DNA from: Mesostigma viride | Lineage: Eukaryota; Streptophyta; Mesostigmatophyceae; Mesostigmatales; Mesostigmataceae | Direction of reading: 5' to 3' | NCBI GenBank assembly: GCA_009746045.1 | Contig: RPFO01000027.1 | Location: 404,001 to 468,000 of the forward strand | DNA length: 64,000 nt | The notes under the pieces: generated by a model | Databases searched by the model: none | What the model was told of the DNA's origin: nothing | What the model saw: the letters and a program-made list of their open reading frames with translations, nothing else | Part shown: positions 1 through 10,856 of the stretch, piece after piece | How the letters are laid out: every line of letters begins with the position of its first letter | Numbering within the stretch: position 1 is the stretch's first letter | Position numbers and translations under genes: made by a program

Positions 1-543
1 CAGGCGGGCAAAGAAGAGGAGGAGGAGGAGGAGTCCGAGGAAGAGGATTTCCTGACGAAATTGAAGGATGCGCTGGCCGGGGCAGATGGGGCTTCCAGGA
101 AGCCGAAAAAGACCAAAGGGGTGACGCTGCCCACTCGAGCACAAGTGGTGAATTGGAGGGTGCAAGAGAGAGTGCTCCCCGAGGTGCTCGAGGATGCCAA
201 CGACAATGGAGGGGGGATAAAGAGTTGGATCATGGCTACTCGCCAAGGGGGGTGGAGGAACCAGGAAAGCAGGAAGGTGGTCATGAACATCGCCCTGGCC
301 ATGGACACACTCTTCAAGGAGTTGGGGCCGGCAGCCGGGGAGTTGGCTGGGGTAGAGTATCTCATGAGGGTGGTGGCAGCCATGCTCCTAGTGGAGAGCC
401 AGGGGTCAGGAGGGTGGAAGGTGGCTGGCCACCTCCTTGCTCTCAAGGAAGATGCCTCCTTGGTGAGCAACCCGGCCATGAAGATGGCCCTGCAAAGCGC
501 CACGATGATGGAGAAGCTGGGCAAGGCCCAGCAAACCAAGTAA
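1..543 (+). CDS. Gag-like ORF1 of the DIRS-like element (N-terminus cut by the window edge)
   Basis: The frame is open from base 1 to the TAA at 541-543, so the true start is outside the window. The first visible residues are strongly acidic (a run of Glu, then SEEED). A basic linker rich in Lys follows, then about 120 residues likely to be helical, containing Trp and Leu/Met-rich segments. I see no zinc knuckle or catalytic motif. Position directly upstream of the RT ORF is what suggests a structural (Gag-like) role; known DIRS elements carry a poorly conserved ORF here. The next ORF starts 48 bp downstream. Function is inferred from position only. Confidence 0.6.
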   Translation, partial: QAGKEEEEEEESEEEDFLTKLKDALAGADGASRKPKKTKGVTLPTRAQVVNWRVQERVLPEVLEDANDNGGGIKSWIMATRQGGWRNQESRKVVMNIALAMDTLFKELGPAAGELAGVEYLMRVVAAMLLVESQGSGGWKVAGHLLALKEDASLVSNPAMKMALQSATMMEKLGKAQQTK

Positions 544-590
544 ACACCGAAAGGGTAAACCGCTCCCCCTTCCCACTGCCTCTTCCTACA

Positions 591-2711
591 ATGCCTCTAA
601 GCACTACGTGGGGGAGAGTGAGGTCAGCACGCAGACGCCAGCGTGCAACTCGCCGCCGCCGGACCTTCACTCTACAACACAAGGTGATTACGTGGTTGAA
701 TTGGCTATGGCACGGGGGGGCAGACCCTCCGCCTAAATCTGGAGGCGCGTGCTCCAGAGGAACGGCGGAGGCCCTGAAAAGGGTCAAGAAGCACTGCGAG
801 TGGTACAGTCGCCGCGTAACCGGCGTTGCGACAGGCCCCGCAGAAGGAAGTGATCTAATCTATGGGAAATGTAATAAGTATGAACAACTTGTGGCGGAGC
901 GGGTGAGTCTGCCGAAGCGCGAGGTGGCAGGAAAGGCGAAGCTGCTGGATTTGCTGGCGCTACGACCTAGTTGGCGAGAGGTGTACGCGAGCGAAGCCAA
1001 CTGCATCAAGCCGGAGGTGGCTGCCAGTGCGAGGTATTGGAATGTACCTGCCCCCAGCCGAGGGTGCACCATGGCGGAGTGGGGCAAGTTGATGGGGAGG
1101 GCAGCGGACGTGGGGATGGTGGAGTTCCGAGAGACGCGGCCAAAGTGGGTAGACGGATGTTTTGGGGTGGCCAAAGGAGTGGGGGAGTTAAGGCTCATTG
1201 TGAATAAGAAGTTGGGGAACGCACTGTGGGTGGACCCCCCTAAGACGGTGTTACCCCACCTGGGCATATACTCGGAGGTCTATATCAAGGGTCGGTGCTA
1301 CACGGCCAAGAGCGATCTGGTCTCGTATTACTATACCATCCAAGTGCCGGAGTGGTGGTGGGATTATCAAGGGCTACCTGATGTGTGGTCCACCGATGTC
1401 GGGCTGCCGGGGCGGCGGAGGAGGGTGTGGCCAGTGCTGAAAGTGCTGGCCATGGGGCACTCCCACGCTGTAGCGCTAGGGGAAGCCATCCATGAGATGG
1501 TCCTCTATGCCACGGGCGCTTTGGATCCTAGACGGCAGGTGAACCGCCTCACAAGTGTAGGGGAGCTGACCGTGCTTCGGAATGCATGGGGTAACCCAAC
1601 CGCCCTAGCCATCGAGTACAAGGAGGAGAGCACGAGGGAGATGCAAATCGACCTTGAGGACCCCCCTGCCCCTATGGTATCCATCACTATTGATGACCTG
1701 GTGGTCAGCAATGGGCGCACGTGCGAGGCGGTGAATCGCTTAATCGCGAGTGCTATTGAAGACGGGTACGCGCCTAACAACCTTGTGCCCTCCAAGGACA
1801 AGACGATCATGGCTAGCCCGGAGGGGGAGGACGAGCTAGAAGCTCTGGGTGTTGTTCACCGGCGGGATGGGGTGTTGGAGCCGACAGCTAAGCAGCTCAC
1901 CCTTGTGGTTGCGCACACTCGTGTACTCCTCGAGAGGGGACGCGCTACCGCTGAGGCGCTGGCGGCCGTCGTGGGCCGGTGGGTGTGGCTGCAGATGCTC
2001 AGCCGCACTTGCTTGTCCATATGGCAGCAGAGTTTTAAGTTCATCAACCTCAAGGGGTGGGGCCAGCGAACGCGACCTTTGTGGCAAGGTGTGCGCGATG
2101 AGCTCGAGTGTGCCATGGCGTTGGCCCCCATGCTCCGTGTGGACCGGGGGGCTGCCCTGGCTCCGGTGGTGGTGGCCTCGGATGCGTCTAGTTTTGGGCA
2201 GGGGGTTGTCTACGCTGAGATGGCCCCAGCTGAGGTGACGGAATTAGCTCGGGCCCGGGAGGTGCGGGGTTACCCAACCCTCCTCACCCCAGGTGAGGCC
2301 ATGTATGCCGGGCCTAGACCCTTGACCAAGGCCGCGGAAAAAGCCATCATCCACGGGCGATGGCGCGTCGGGATCAAGAGTCGCTGGCGCGATTCGACCA
2401 TGCACATCAACGAGAAGGAAGTGCGGGCCGCTGTGAAGGGGGTGGAGCGCTCGGCCCGGAACCTCGGAACATGGGGTAAGCGGGTGGTGAGGTTAGTGGA
2501 CTCCACTGCCGCTTTGGGCTGCTTGGCTAAAGGGCGTTCCTCTTCTTACCGGTTAAACAAGCAATGCCGCCGGTTGTGCGCTCTTACGTTGGTCACCGGC
2601 AGCCGCTCACAATGGGTCTGGACGCCAAGTGAGCTTCAGCCTGCGGATGGGCCTTCGCGGGGGCTTTCCATGGCTGCCTCGGTGGCCGGGTGGGTCCGCG
2701 ATTTGACTCGC
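591..2711 (+). CDS. Reverse transcriptase-RNase H of the DIRS-like element
   Basis: The frame is open from about 153; I take ATG 591 as the start because it is the first methionine after ORF1 ends. Numbering from it, RT motif A is AKSDLVSYYYTIQV (Asp242), motif B is MGHSHAVALGE, and motif C is ITIDDLVVS with Asp368-Asp369, an IDD version of the usual YxDD. RNase H follows: ASDASSFGQG (Asp531), HINEKEVRA (Glu610) and VDSTAALG (Asp637), then WTPSELQPADGPSR, the usual end of DIRS RNase H domains. All expected acidic residues are present. The enzyme would copy the element RNA into DNA and degrade the template. The same frame runs on into the recombinase region. Confidence 0.85.
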
Positions 2712-2738
2712 GAGGGTGTTCATCCCAATCCCGGGCCT
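2712..2738 (+). other. 2A-like NPGP motif between RNase H and recombinase
   Basis: The in-frame residues EGVHPNPGP lie exactly between the end of RNase H and the start of the recombinase region. Ribosome-skipping 2A peptides end in D-[VI]-E-x-N-P-G-P. This copy has the NPGP core but His instead of the conserved Glu and Gly instead of Asp. Separation of RT-RNase H from recombinase by skipping is possible but unproven. Confidence 0.35.
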
Positions 2739-3666
2739 CGGCTTGGCGCTAGCTACTTGACCCTTCTTGAGGGCAAGGTGAAGCCGGCTACTTTGATGGT
2801 TTACCATCGGGGTCTTAGGTCCTTTTTCGCATGGTGGGCGAGCCGGCGGGGTCGGGTTGGCAGCTTGTTGCGCGGCTTGACGATAGAGGAATACTATTGC
2901 GAGTATGTCGCTTGGGCGCACTCACGGTGTTACAGCCGCCAGTTGTGTGTCAATGCGCTTATGGGCCTGAATTTGTACTTCCCCGGGAGGTGCGGGATTG
3001 GGCCTTGGCACGAAGTGTTTTGGCTGGCTGGCGCACGTTGGCACCCCCTCGTGCCCCCCCCCCATTCCATGGGAGGCTGCGTTTGCGCTTGCTTGTACTA
3101 TGGTGCTCCAGCGGCAGCCTCGTGCGGCTATGATGGTCATCGTTATTTTCCAACAATACCTGCGGGTATCGGAGGCGCTCAACCTGTTGGTCGGCCATGT
3201 GCGCTTGCAGCCTGATGTTCGGTTGCGGGGTTCGCAGCGGGGCGCCTTGTTGTTGATGTCAGCTAAGACGGCTAAGGGGGAGGTGCAGTCTGTGGTGATC
3301 GAGGATGTCATGACTGAGACCCTCTTGCGGGCTTGTATGCGTGGCAAGGCGGCCTGGGAGCGGGTGTTCCCTTACGATTATGCCCAGTTCAGCCGGGTTT
3401 GGCATCAGGCCACGCAAGCTTTGGGGGTCGACACGGTGTTTACCATTCACGGGCTGCGGCATGGGGGGGCTACCTATGATTTTTTGCGGCAGCGCAGCAT
3501 GGCTGATATTCAGCATCGGGGTCGCTGGCGCAGCAGCAAAACTGTCGCCCACTATGTGGGATTGCACCGGAGCTTGGCCCTCACCCTTCCTGACGCCCTG
3601 GTTCGGGCTATCGCCGCCTGCCCCCCGCGCATTTGGCGGAGCGTCTTTTCTCTGCCTTCCTCTTAA
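2739..3666 (+). pseudogene. Tyrosine recombinase of the DIRS-like element, two frameshifts
   Basis: The N-terminal core-binding part (ATLMVYHRGLRSFFAWW) continues the RT frame. Good recombinase-like sequence then moves to the next frame near 2,985 (REVRDWALARSVLAGWRTLAPP) and to a third frame near the ten-C run at 3,054-3,063, from where it reads cleanly to TAA at 3,664-3,666. The catalytic set is complete: Arg at 3,163 (LRVSEAL), HGLR at 3,448-3,459, the H-x-x-R/W region GRW near 3,520, and the nucleophile Tyr at 3,553 (AHYVG). The enzyme would integrate the circular cDNA by recombination. Each break equals one missing base, and one lies at a homopolymer, so real decay and assembly error are both possible. 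Confidence 0.8.
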
Positions 3667-3741
3667 GTTCCCTTCATTCTTGTCTTATGCGTCCACCGGT
3701 TTTTGTTTTGCCCCTGGCTTGGGTCGCCAGGGAGGGATGTA

Positions 3742-4320
3742 AGGGTAAGGCTAGCCTTTTTGGACATAAAGTGTTCCCATGGGTAAGGATGGCCAGTTGA
3801 GGGCCACTTCCCGATGTGCTCTACTTATTGTTTTAATAAAGAGTCTGGTTACCCTGGAGTTCCACGGTTAATAGAATCGGGGTTCTCTGAACATAGTTTC
3901 TTTATAGTGATACGGAAGGGGAGCCGCTGATGCTAGGTGAAATAGAGCTGGGTGATGTGATCGTAATAAGGTTGATTAGGCTTCTAGTGTACGAGTATTA
4001 CGGATGATATGGCCCAATTGTTGCGGCCCATACCTTGACGGTGTGCTGAGTACCTTGACGACGGATTTTTGCGTCTAGGTTCTCCTAGCAGATCTGTGAT
4101 TGCGGACGGGTTTGCAACAAGCAATATCTGAAGTAAAACTTGACGGCTAAAACTGTTTAGAGGTCGTTGCCGGATCTGGCCGTTGGTAGAGAGCCGTTGG
4201 CCTTGAAACACGATAAAAGCTTGCTCACCTAGCTCATGGCGGTCTCTTTTGTTTTCCCACCCGCCCTCCCTGTGTGTTGCCTGTTTGGGGGTAAGGCTAG
4301 CCTTTTTGGACATAAAGTAA
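3742..4320 (+). repeat. Split-direct-repeat terminus of the DIRS-like element (B1-A2-partial B2)
   Basis: B1 (about 3,742-3,871) runs from GGGTAAGGCTAGCC to TTCCACGGTTAA. A2 (about 3,872-4,287) starts GGTTCTCTGAACATAG and ends in a C-rich stretch. B2 (4,288-4,320) repeats the first 30 bp of B1 and then stops matching. The block A-then-B is found again on the minus strand at 11,068 to 10,455, which confirms the order and shows that B2 is truncated here. An AATAAA in B1 (near 3,836) could serve polyadenylation. Confidence 0.65.
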
Positions 4321-5704
4321 TATTGTGCCACATAACATGATTAATAAAGTGACACACCTGTTTTCCTTGGAGTGACAAGTGTCATGCAATGAGTCTACCG
4401 ACTTGTCATCATGTTAGCCATAGAACATGTGTCATCAGGAGCTTCCAACACTTGTCAGCTCATGGAACAAACACTTGTCCACTAGGCCATAGCACCACTT
4501 GTCAAGCATACGCGTGATGCTACTATGTACGCTAACTCACGGTACAAGTCATCCATGTCCAAGTATAGCATTATGGCACATGAATATTGATCAGCTCATC
4601 GAGCCCAATCCATCCAGCTTATCAAAGCTATCACATTCCCAGCCCATATGGAATGAATCCAACAAGAAATAAACTCGGGCTGGGATGCATTGTGGGCAGG
4701 TGGATATAATATCCCTAACACTTTTGCCTCCCACCCACCCACCCTGGCAAAAGGGGTATAGCAGGGATGAAGCTGCTGTGGGCTGGCCCTGCAAATTCAG
4801 ATAGTATGCATACCCTAGCATACAGATGGCCGTGTGGCCATCTGGTAGACGAGTCTGTGATATGCCACGGTAACGAGCTAGCACACAGATTGTAATAAAT
4901 TTGATGTTTTGCACATGGTGATCAATGCAAAGCAAAGCAAGGCCAGAAACGGATGCTGACATCATCCTTAATTAATGAAAACCCGCATGTGTCAAGCACC
5001 GGCCTGAACAGCGCTGAAAACGCCACTAAAACTTGCGTGGTCACGCACCCCCAAGACTATTTAGTATATAAACCGTACAGGTAGTCCTACAAGGTCCTTA
5101 AACAACAAGCATTCATCTCGCCCATCGACACTATGGGTTGGTCCGAGTCCACTATACGCTAATTAGGCACGACTTACTCAAAACATTCAGTCAAAGAGTC
5201 GCTAGGCAATCAGCCGTCCCTACAGGTCCCTAGCGTTACATCTGTTGCATTGCTGACAAAAAAATTACGAACCTTTGTAAGAAAGTCTTATGAGGTAAGT
5301 CTACCCTTAATTTTTCGGACCACTTGAAATAGCTGCCGACCCTAATAAACAACCGGGTCCTTCAATGCATTAGATGAGCTTGAAACCCTTTGTGTTTGAT
5401 CGGATTAGTATACCCAGGTCGCAGACACAGTCTGACATGCCTGCCGTGCAGCATGATACATCAGCTGTGGCCTGTCTTCGGGCTTGAGGGAGAACGGGCG
5501 TCCCTGCCCCCCCCCTCCCACTGTGCAACTCAAGGACTGAAAAGCACTAGGATGTGCTCAATGACCCCCTAACGGAGGCATGTTATAATTGAATTAACAG
5601 ACAGCCTTCCACATCGCAGGCCAAAGCATAGTGGCCCTACCTTTCCCACAATGATGCGTTAGATAACTACAGAAGATACCCATTATATATACTGACCGAA
5701 AGTC
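4321..5704. other. No gene recognised
   Basis: Short ORFs only, none with a recognisable motif. The trinucleotide-rich word CTTGTCA recurs several times at 4,370-4,510. A C-rich stretch (CCCACCCACCCACC) at about 4,731-4,743 with a GGCAAAAGGGG partner may be a remnant of the C-rich element family seen at 12.5 kb. Confidence 0.5.
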
Positions 5705-5840
5705 AGAGGAGGCGGTGGAGGACGCGGAGGTGGCGGACGTGGAGAGGGCGGAGGTGGAGAAGGCGGAGATGGCGGAGATGGCGGAGGAGGCGGAGGAGGC
5801 GGAGGAGGCGGTGACGGTGGCGGCGGCGGTGGTGGCGATG
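5705..5840 (+). repeat. Microsatellite of GGAGGC/GGAGAT hexamers
   Basis: Imperfect hexamers of the form GGNGGN cover about 135 bp. The minus strand reads as Pro-rich and the plus strand as Glu/Ala-rich, which explains several spurious ORFs. Confidence 0.8.
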
Positions 5841-6012
5841 GCACTGACCCAGCCTCTGAGCTCGCAGCCGCAATGTGGACGTTCGCATACAGTAGGAGTC
5901 GTGAATACCCCATGCATGGAGGTAGCGTTGGCATGCAGCAAATGCAGGATTAAGCAAACATACACGTACATGTGCAAGCAATGGTATGTCAACTTGTGTG
6001 ATGGGAAGCGAT

Positions 6013-6105
6013 TAGGAGGAGGCGCACAGCCAAGGAGGGTGACACCCACAAGGAAGCAAGGAGGAGGTGCGCAACCAAGGAGGGTGACACGCACAAGGAG
6101 AAGTG
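6013..6105 (+). repeat. Two units of a dispersed 45-bp minisatellite
   Basis: Two adjacent units contain AACCAAGGAGGGTGACAC and CACAAGGAAGCAAGGAGG. The same unit forms longer arrays at 7,793 and 51,085. Confidence 0.75.
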
Positions 6106-6610
6106 CTGCTTTGCGCAATACATATAAGATCAAATTCACACAGGCTGGAAGGTGGTGCTGGCGGCGTTGGCAGCGCGGTTAGTGGCAAATATTCCGCTGA
6201 AAAAAAATGCCAACATTTCGGAGGGTGCATGGTTTCTTGTCGTTGTGAGGGATGAATGGGCCCTCACATGACAAGCCTCGGTCCAAACACTCAGAAGCTA
6301 GAATGAAAGACGCTAATTGGAATGTCCCCTGCCTTTGGATATACATGTCAGAGGCGATGAAATGCACAACTGTCAAACCTGGTGTCAAGGTGACATTGGC
6401 CATTACGGTGGTACCAAATAGAAAGGGTCAGGCGTTATACCGAAATAGGGATGATGTTCTACATCTGGTGAATGCATGGAGTACCAAAACATCCAGCTAT
6501 CTGCGTATTGCCTGGATGCGGTACAGATAGTACCATGCAAGTGACACTACAGTCATTAACATCTTAAATCCAAGTGAAGGCGCGAATCCAAGTTATGCCG
6601 TGAATCCAAG

Positions 6611-6737
6611 TACAGTCACTCCCGCATTAAGTTACGATTATTAAGGTTACGTTCCCGCGTTAAGTTACGAAGCCGAAATTTGGGCAGCGACCGTAACTTA
6701 AGCCTGGGTGCCACCGCAACTTACAGCGGGAATGACC
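6611..6737. mobile_element. Tc1/mariner-like MITE, copy 1
   Basis: The ends are inverted: TACAGTCACTCCCGCATTAA on the left and AGCGGGAATGACC on the right. The copy at 63,412 has better-preserved ends. A TA at the left border suggests TA target duplication. No coding capacity. Confidence 0.6.
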
Positions 6738-7282
6738 GAATCTGTAGGCGTCAGGCTACTTTTGGCCGCGGAGGCGAGGCGGAGGCAGTTAGCATAGCGG
6801 GCCCCCTAGTCCGGACTAGGGGACCCGGTATGCTACATAATTGCTAAGTGAGACGACTGTAACTTATTATTAGTACTTATGTGAAGTTTTAACAGGCGGC
6901 AAAACACCATACGCATGCTGAATCATGAATGCTCCAGTTTAGAATTTGTGGCGATTAGGCCGAGCTCAGCAGGGAACAGGGAACATAGCTAGAGGCCTCG
7001 TGCTGGGATTTGCGAAGATGAACTGCTCAGCGGCAACTGAACTGAACTGAACTGAGCAAGCAAAATCGCAGCTGCCAATGATGATATCAGCTTCTCTCCC
7101 GAGCTTACGAGACAGGCCCGCAGCGACCTGCTTCGCCGCATTATTATCCAGAATCTGGTACGAAATCCCGTACTTTGTGCGGCCGTGATGCTGCAGCTGA
7201 ATCGGGCTTGACGAGAGCTGTCGAATGCCCGTATAGAAGTCCGTCAGAGGAGGAGGGGGTGGTCTGCTAGCCTAATGCTACC

Positions 7283-7359
7283 GCTAAGTTACGTTCCCGC
7301 GTTAAGTTCTGACGCCGAGGTTTTGGTAGAGATCATGACTTAACGCGGGAATGACTGTA
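7283..7359. mobile_element. Tc1/mariner-like MITE, copy 2 (left end truncated)
   Basis: It carries the inner GTTCCCGCGTTAAGTT block and the right inverted end TTAACGCGGGAATGACTGTA. The terminal TA is intact on the right, but the left TACAGT end is missing. Confidence 0.6.
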
Positions 7360-7401
7360 CAGGCCTCAATAGATATATACTACAGTAACATACATAAGTT
7401 T

Positions 7402-7660
7402 CTGGACGTCGTACTGGCGCCAACGCCTTTCGGTAGCGCTTACCCGGGCTATGGCGGACATCTTGCTACGCCGTACGCGGGCTGACTTTGCGGCGCAGCA
7501 CGGTTATTATTAGGCTAGCTGTTTTATTTCGTTCCACGGTGTGGAGTGTCCCATGCCGGCTTGTAGCTATTTGACGTGGTCTCTCTTGTTAGCGTTGGCT
7601 TTGGTTACATGTTTCATTGGGTGCCTTCACTCTGATGTAAGTAATTATAATTTTTTATAT
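7402..7660 (+). mobile_element. 5'-truncated LINE copy with 11-bp target-site duplication
   Basis: This segment is nearly identical to the reverse complement of 33,215-33,483, the 3' end of the LINE annotated there. It encodes the last residues, including LLRRTRADFAAQHGYY and the stop, followed by the same 3' UTR ending GTAAGTAATTATA. Both sides carry ATAAGTTTCTG (7,394-7,404 and 7,661-7,671), an 11-bp target duplication with 3 bp of microhomology at the 5' junction. This is the typical product of abortive target-primed reverse transcription. Confidence 0.85.
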
Positions 7661-7792
7661 ATAAGTTTCTGTAGATTATTATAGAGATACTATAACTGTT
7701 TCTACAAGACTCTACTAGATTCTACTCTATTCTATTATGTTGTAGTAGTTTCAACTAGGCTATACTTGCTTGATGGTACCATTCTCTCAGAA

Positions 7793-8062
7793 GCAAGGAG
7801 GTGCGCAACCAAGGAGGGTGACACGCACAAGGAAGCAAGGAGGTGGCGCGCAACCAAGGAGGGTGACACGCACAAGGAAGCAAGGAGGTGGCGCGCAACC
7901 AAGGAGGGTGACACGCACAAGGAAGCAAGGAGGTGGCGCGCAACCAAGGAGGATGACACGCACAAGGAAGCAAGGAGGAGGCGCGCAACCAAGGAGGGTG
8001 ACACGCACAAGAAAGCAAGGAGGTGGTGCGCCACCAAGGAGGGTTGCACGCACAAGCACAAA
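7793..8062 (+). repeat. 45-bp minisatellite, about six units
   Basis: The unit contains AAGCAAGGAGGTGGCGCGCA followed by ACCAAGGAGGGTGACACGCA. Its period is 45 bp, so it reads as a 15-residue repeat (KEARRWRATKEGDTH) without stops in that frame. The minus strand is also open. Coding is probably incidental, because the unit occurs at three loci with different flanks. Confidence 0.85.
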
Positions 8063-8109
8063 GTGGCGTATCGCGCACTTTGATGTAAAGGCAAGCTCGC
8101 CCAGGTGAT

Positions 8110-8305
8110 GAAGGCCTCTTTTCGTTTTCCACCCACCCTCTCCCGATTATGGGCTTTATTGAAGGGGGTAAGGCCAGCCATTTGATAAGCAGCTAGTGTT
8201 TCCATGAGCATGGTGGGCGGGTTCTGGCCTGCCTTCTCATGTGCTCCACTCTTTGTCTTCTAACAAAGAGTCCGGTTTTCCTGGAGTTCTGCGGTTGATA
8301 CAAAC
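8110..8305 (+). repeat. DIRS terminal (B-type) repeat, solo copy
   Basis: The order of blocks (CTCTTTTCGTTTTCC, then GGGGGTAAGGCCAGCC, then GTGTTTCCATGAGCATG, then AAAGAGTCCGG and CTGGAGTTC) is the same as at the 3' terminus of the DIRS-like element, with clear divergence. No element ORF is attached. Confidence 0.7.
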
Positions 8306-10235
8306 TTCATTCCCTCCCTCCTCGGCCCCAACCTTCCTGGGAACGTCATGCCTATACCCAGTGACATTTAATAATATGACGAGCAGTTCTTCTGACGATA
8401 CGAGTGCAGATAAAAAGCTCAGCAGTACTTGATCAACAGAGGCAAATCATTTGTTCACTCATCCGTTCATGCATCCCATCCCACATTGTTGCCAAGGAGG
8501 TCTTCCAGGTTTGTAGTTGAGCCACAACACAAGACTCCTGGGCAGCAATGACACCCCAAAATTAGTACTTACCAACACAAGCACCGGAGTTCACACAATT
8601 CGGGCTAGTCAAAGTGCAGCCCCAATCCACCTCAGAAGCCGAAACTGTGTCCATGCAAACTGCATGCATAAGAGCCACACCCGCATGCCACAAATCATCA
8701 GATATGAGCGAAACCGTCATAAAAGGGTGTGGGAATAATCTAGCATCCAGTTGTACATAAAAGAGACAATTGTTGAAGCAATGTATTGTCGTCAGAAAGC
8801 AACAAACGTGAAAACGCCCAAATCTGAGATTCCGCGGAACACAGAAAACAAGTGAACTCAGTAGCTACCAGCAAGGGATCGAACATAGGACCTTTGGCAT
8901 GATTTCGCGGCTGTGTGAGTCTCCTGATCCGAAGGCATCTCACTTAACGTTACGAAACAGCCCAACTGCGAAAAACCTCTTTACCGGAGAGGGGTGCCAA
9001 TATGTCCGAGATTGCTGAATCTATACACAAGATTACTCACCACTAAGCAATGTATGTAGCAAGAGCATCTGCTATGCGTCAGCCTACATCTTGTTGCACC
9101 CACAGTTGCGCCCGCACCATGATGCGAGGAGAGCGCTCTGTGGCCTGCTCGATCCCCTTGGGAGTTGGGGCAGTGAGAGAAGTTTGGGCGCCCTCCCTCC
9201 TTCTCATTGTGTAGAAGGAATGAAGGTTCCTTCATTGGTACCCACGTGACGCAGTCTACGTGATAATTAACTAACTACTTAATTAATCAATGTAGCACGA
9301 GAATAACAATTGTTAGGACATCAAAACCAGGGTGGGGACGATCAGAATTCCATCCATAGCTTTCCTGCTTGAAAGCCACTAGAGCGTTTTCCCACCATTT
9401 ATACGCCATTCATTCATAATGTGTCTTCCTACCATGAGAGCCGAGCACTTATTGAAAAACAAAAAAACTGAAACAAAGAAAACAAAGCGAAGAATCCCAT
9501 AAGAAAAGAATGCTAAAAGGCGGGAGGACAGGAAAAGGGAAATTCCAGCAAGCTGACCACCTTTCGTGGCTGTATTCACGCAAAAGGGTCCTGTAGTTCT
9601 CAGTAGGTGAGGTTTGCTTGCACTGCACCAACAAAATGTAATGATACTAGTACATGCAGGATGTTCTGAAGCAGTTCTGAATAAGATCAGAGGTTCACAT
9701 GTATGTCCAAGTCAAACTTATCTGGCCGGGGCCGCGACCGGTAACTCGATGCACTGTTGGGAGCTTACCAGGACAGTCAAAACCCCATGTGCCAGTCCTC
9801 AACACAATGAAACTCGCGAATGGGTTAGGTCCACAAATCCAAGGGTTGTTGTTGACCTCTCTGCAATGTCAATATGCAAGAGCAGTGCGCGCATACAATG
9901 CAGGAAATTAGGACAGAAACTTGAGGCAGGAACATCAGACTGTGGCCAAGAAAATCTTGCAAGCACATTCCATGAGTGGATGAACCAAAAGTGAAGCCAG
10001 GCATAACTAGTGTATAACGAGCGCTACTTTCATGATGCATTGCATCACAAGTGATACATTTGAACAGCCACAAGACCTCCCTACCTGTCAGCGTTGCTAT
10101 GGGATTGCCCCACTGCCAGCACCTTAAGCGTGGGCAACACCCCCTGTTGTTTTTCTCCGCAGCCCATCGCTGGTAGATGACACACTAGGCAACCCTTGCC
10201 GTTGGTAGCTCTACGACCATTTAGGTACCACCACT
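8306..10235. other. No gene recognised
   Basis: Short ORFs without recognisable domains; the composition is mixed and moderately AT-rich. A possible tRNA-like fragment near 8,875 (GGGATCGAACATAGGACC) was not convincing. Confidence 0.5.
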
Positions 10236-10856
10236 TAGTGCATACCTAGACCTGAGACTTTTCTCTCACGCAATGCGTTACCTATGAGCCCCGGCAATCT
10301 TACGTCACAGCTATGGTTCTCGGGAAGGTTCAAGGGATTTCATGAAACGTGTTTTGGCAAGGATATTGTGCGTATGGAAGCTTCTTGTTGTGTGAGGGTG
10401 ACGCCCCCTTTCTTCGCAGCGGCATCACAGCGCTCAAAAGCTGAACGGTGGCCCATGGTTCCTTTACATTTTTTTATTAACCGTGGAACTCCAGGGTAAC
10501 CAGACTCTTTATTAATACAATGAGTGGAGCACATACAAAAGGCAGGCCACATCCCGGCCGCATATTCTCATGGGAACACTTATTGCTTGTCATAAGGCTA
10601 TAGCCTTACCCCCCCAAAACGCAGGGAGTGTCGGCGGGAAAAGAGAGGCCGACATTTATAGCTAGGTGGGTTTGCTCTTGTCTTTTTTGCGTGTCACGCA
10701 GCCTTGGCCCGGACGGCATTTCTTCGCCACGCAAATTTTGCGTCTGAACACATGACGGAATCGGGCGTTCTAATTGCCGGCGGCTTACGTAAGTTTGCCG
10801 GGGCTCTTAGGTCACATATTGCGTGAGAGAAAAGTCTTAGATCTAGGTAATCACTA
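10236..10856. repeat. 620-bp block bounded by 75-bp inverted repeats
   Basis: The left arm (10,236-10,310) contains CTGAGACTTTTCTCTCACGC and GAGCCCCGGCAATCTTACG. The right arm (10,782-10,856) is its imperfect reverse complement. The block contains the inverted DIRS terminus. It may be the inverted end structure of a non-autonomous element, but no target duplication was found. Confidence 0.6.

Larger units (their letters stand above)
1..4320 (+). mobile_element. DIRS/PAT-like tyrosine-recombinase retrotransposon, 5' end outside the window
   Basis: A gag-like ORF, an RT-RNase H ORF and a tyrosine recombinase domain follow each other on the plus strand, with no protease and no DDE integrase. 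This is the diagnostic order of DIRS-type elements. Downstream, a roughly 30-bp motif starting GGGTAAGGCTAGCC occurs at about 3,748 and again at 4,290 in direct orientation with about 415 bp between. This matches the split-direct-repeat (B1-A2-B2) termini of PAT-like elements; the matching A1 copy would lie upstream of the window. The recombinase part is frameshifted, so this copy is probably inactive as written. Confidence 0.85.

Noticed and set aside
443-3347. Antisense ORFs opposite the DIRS RT and recombinase
   Set aside because: They mirror codon bias of the sense genes and carry no motif.
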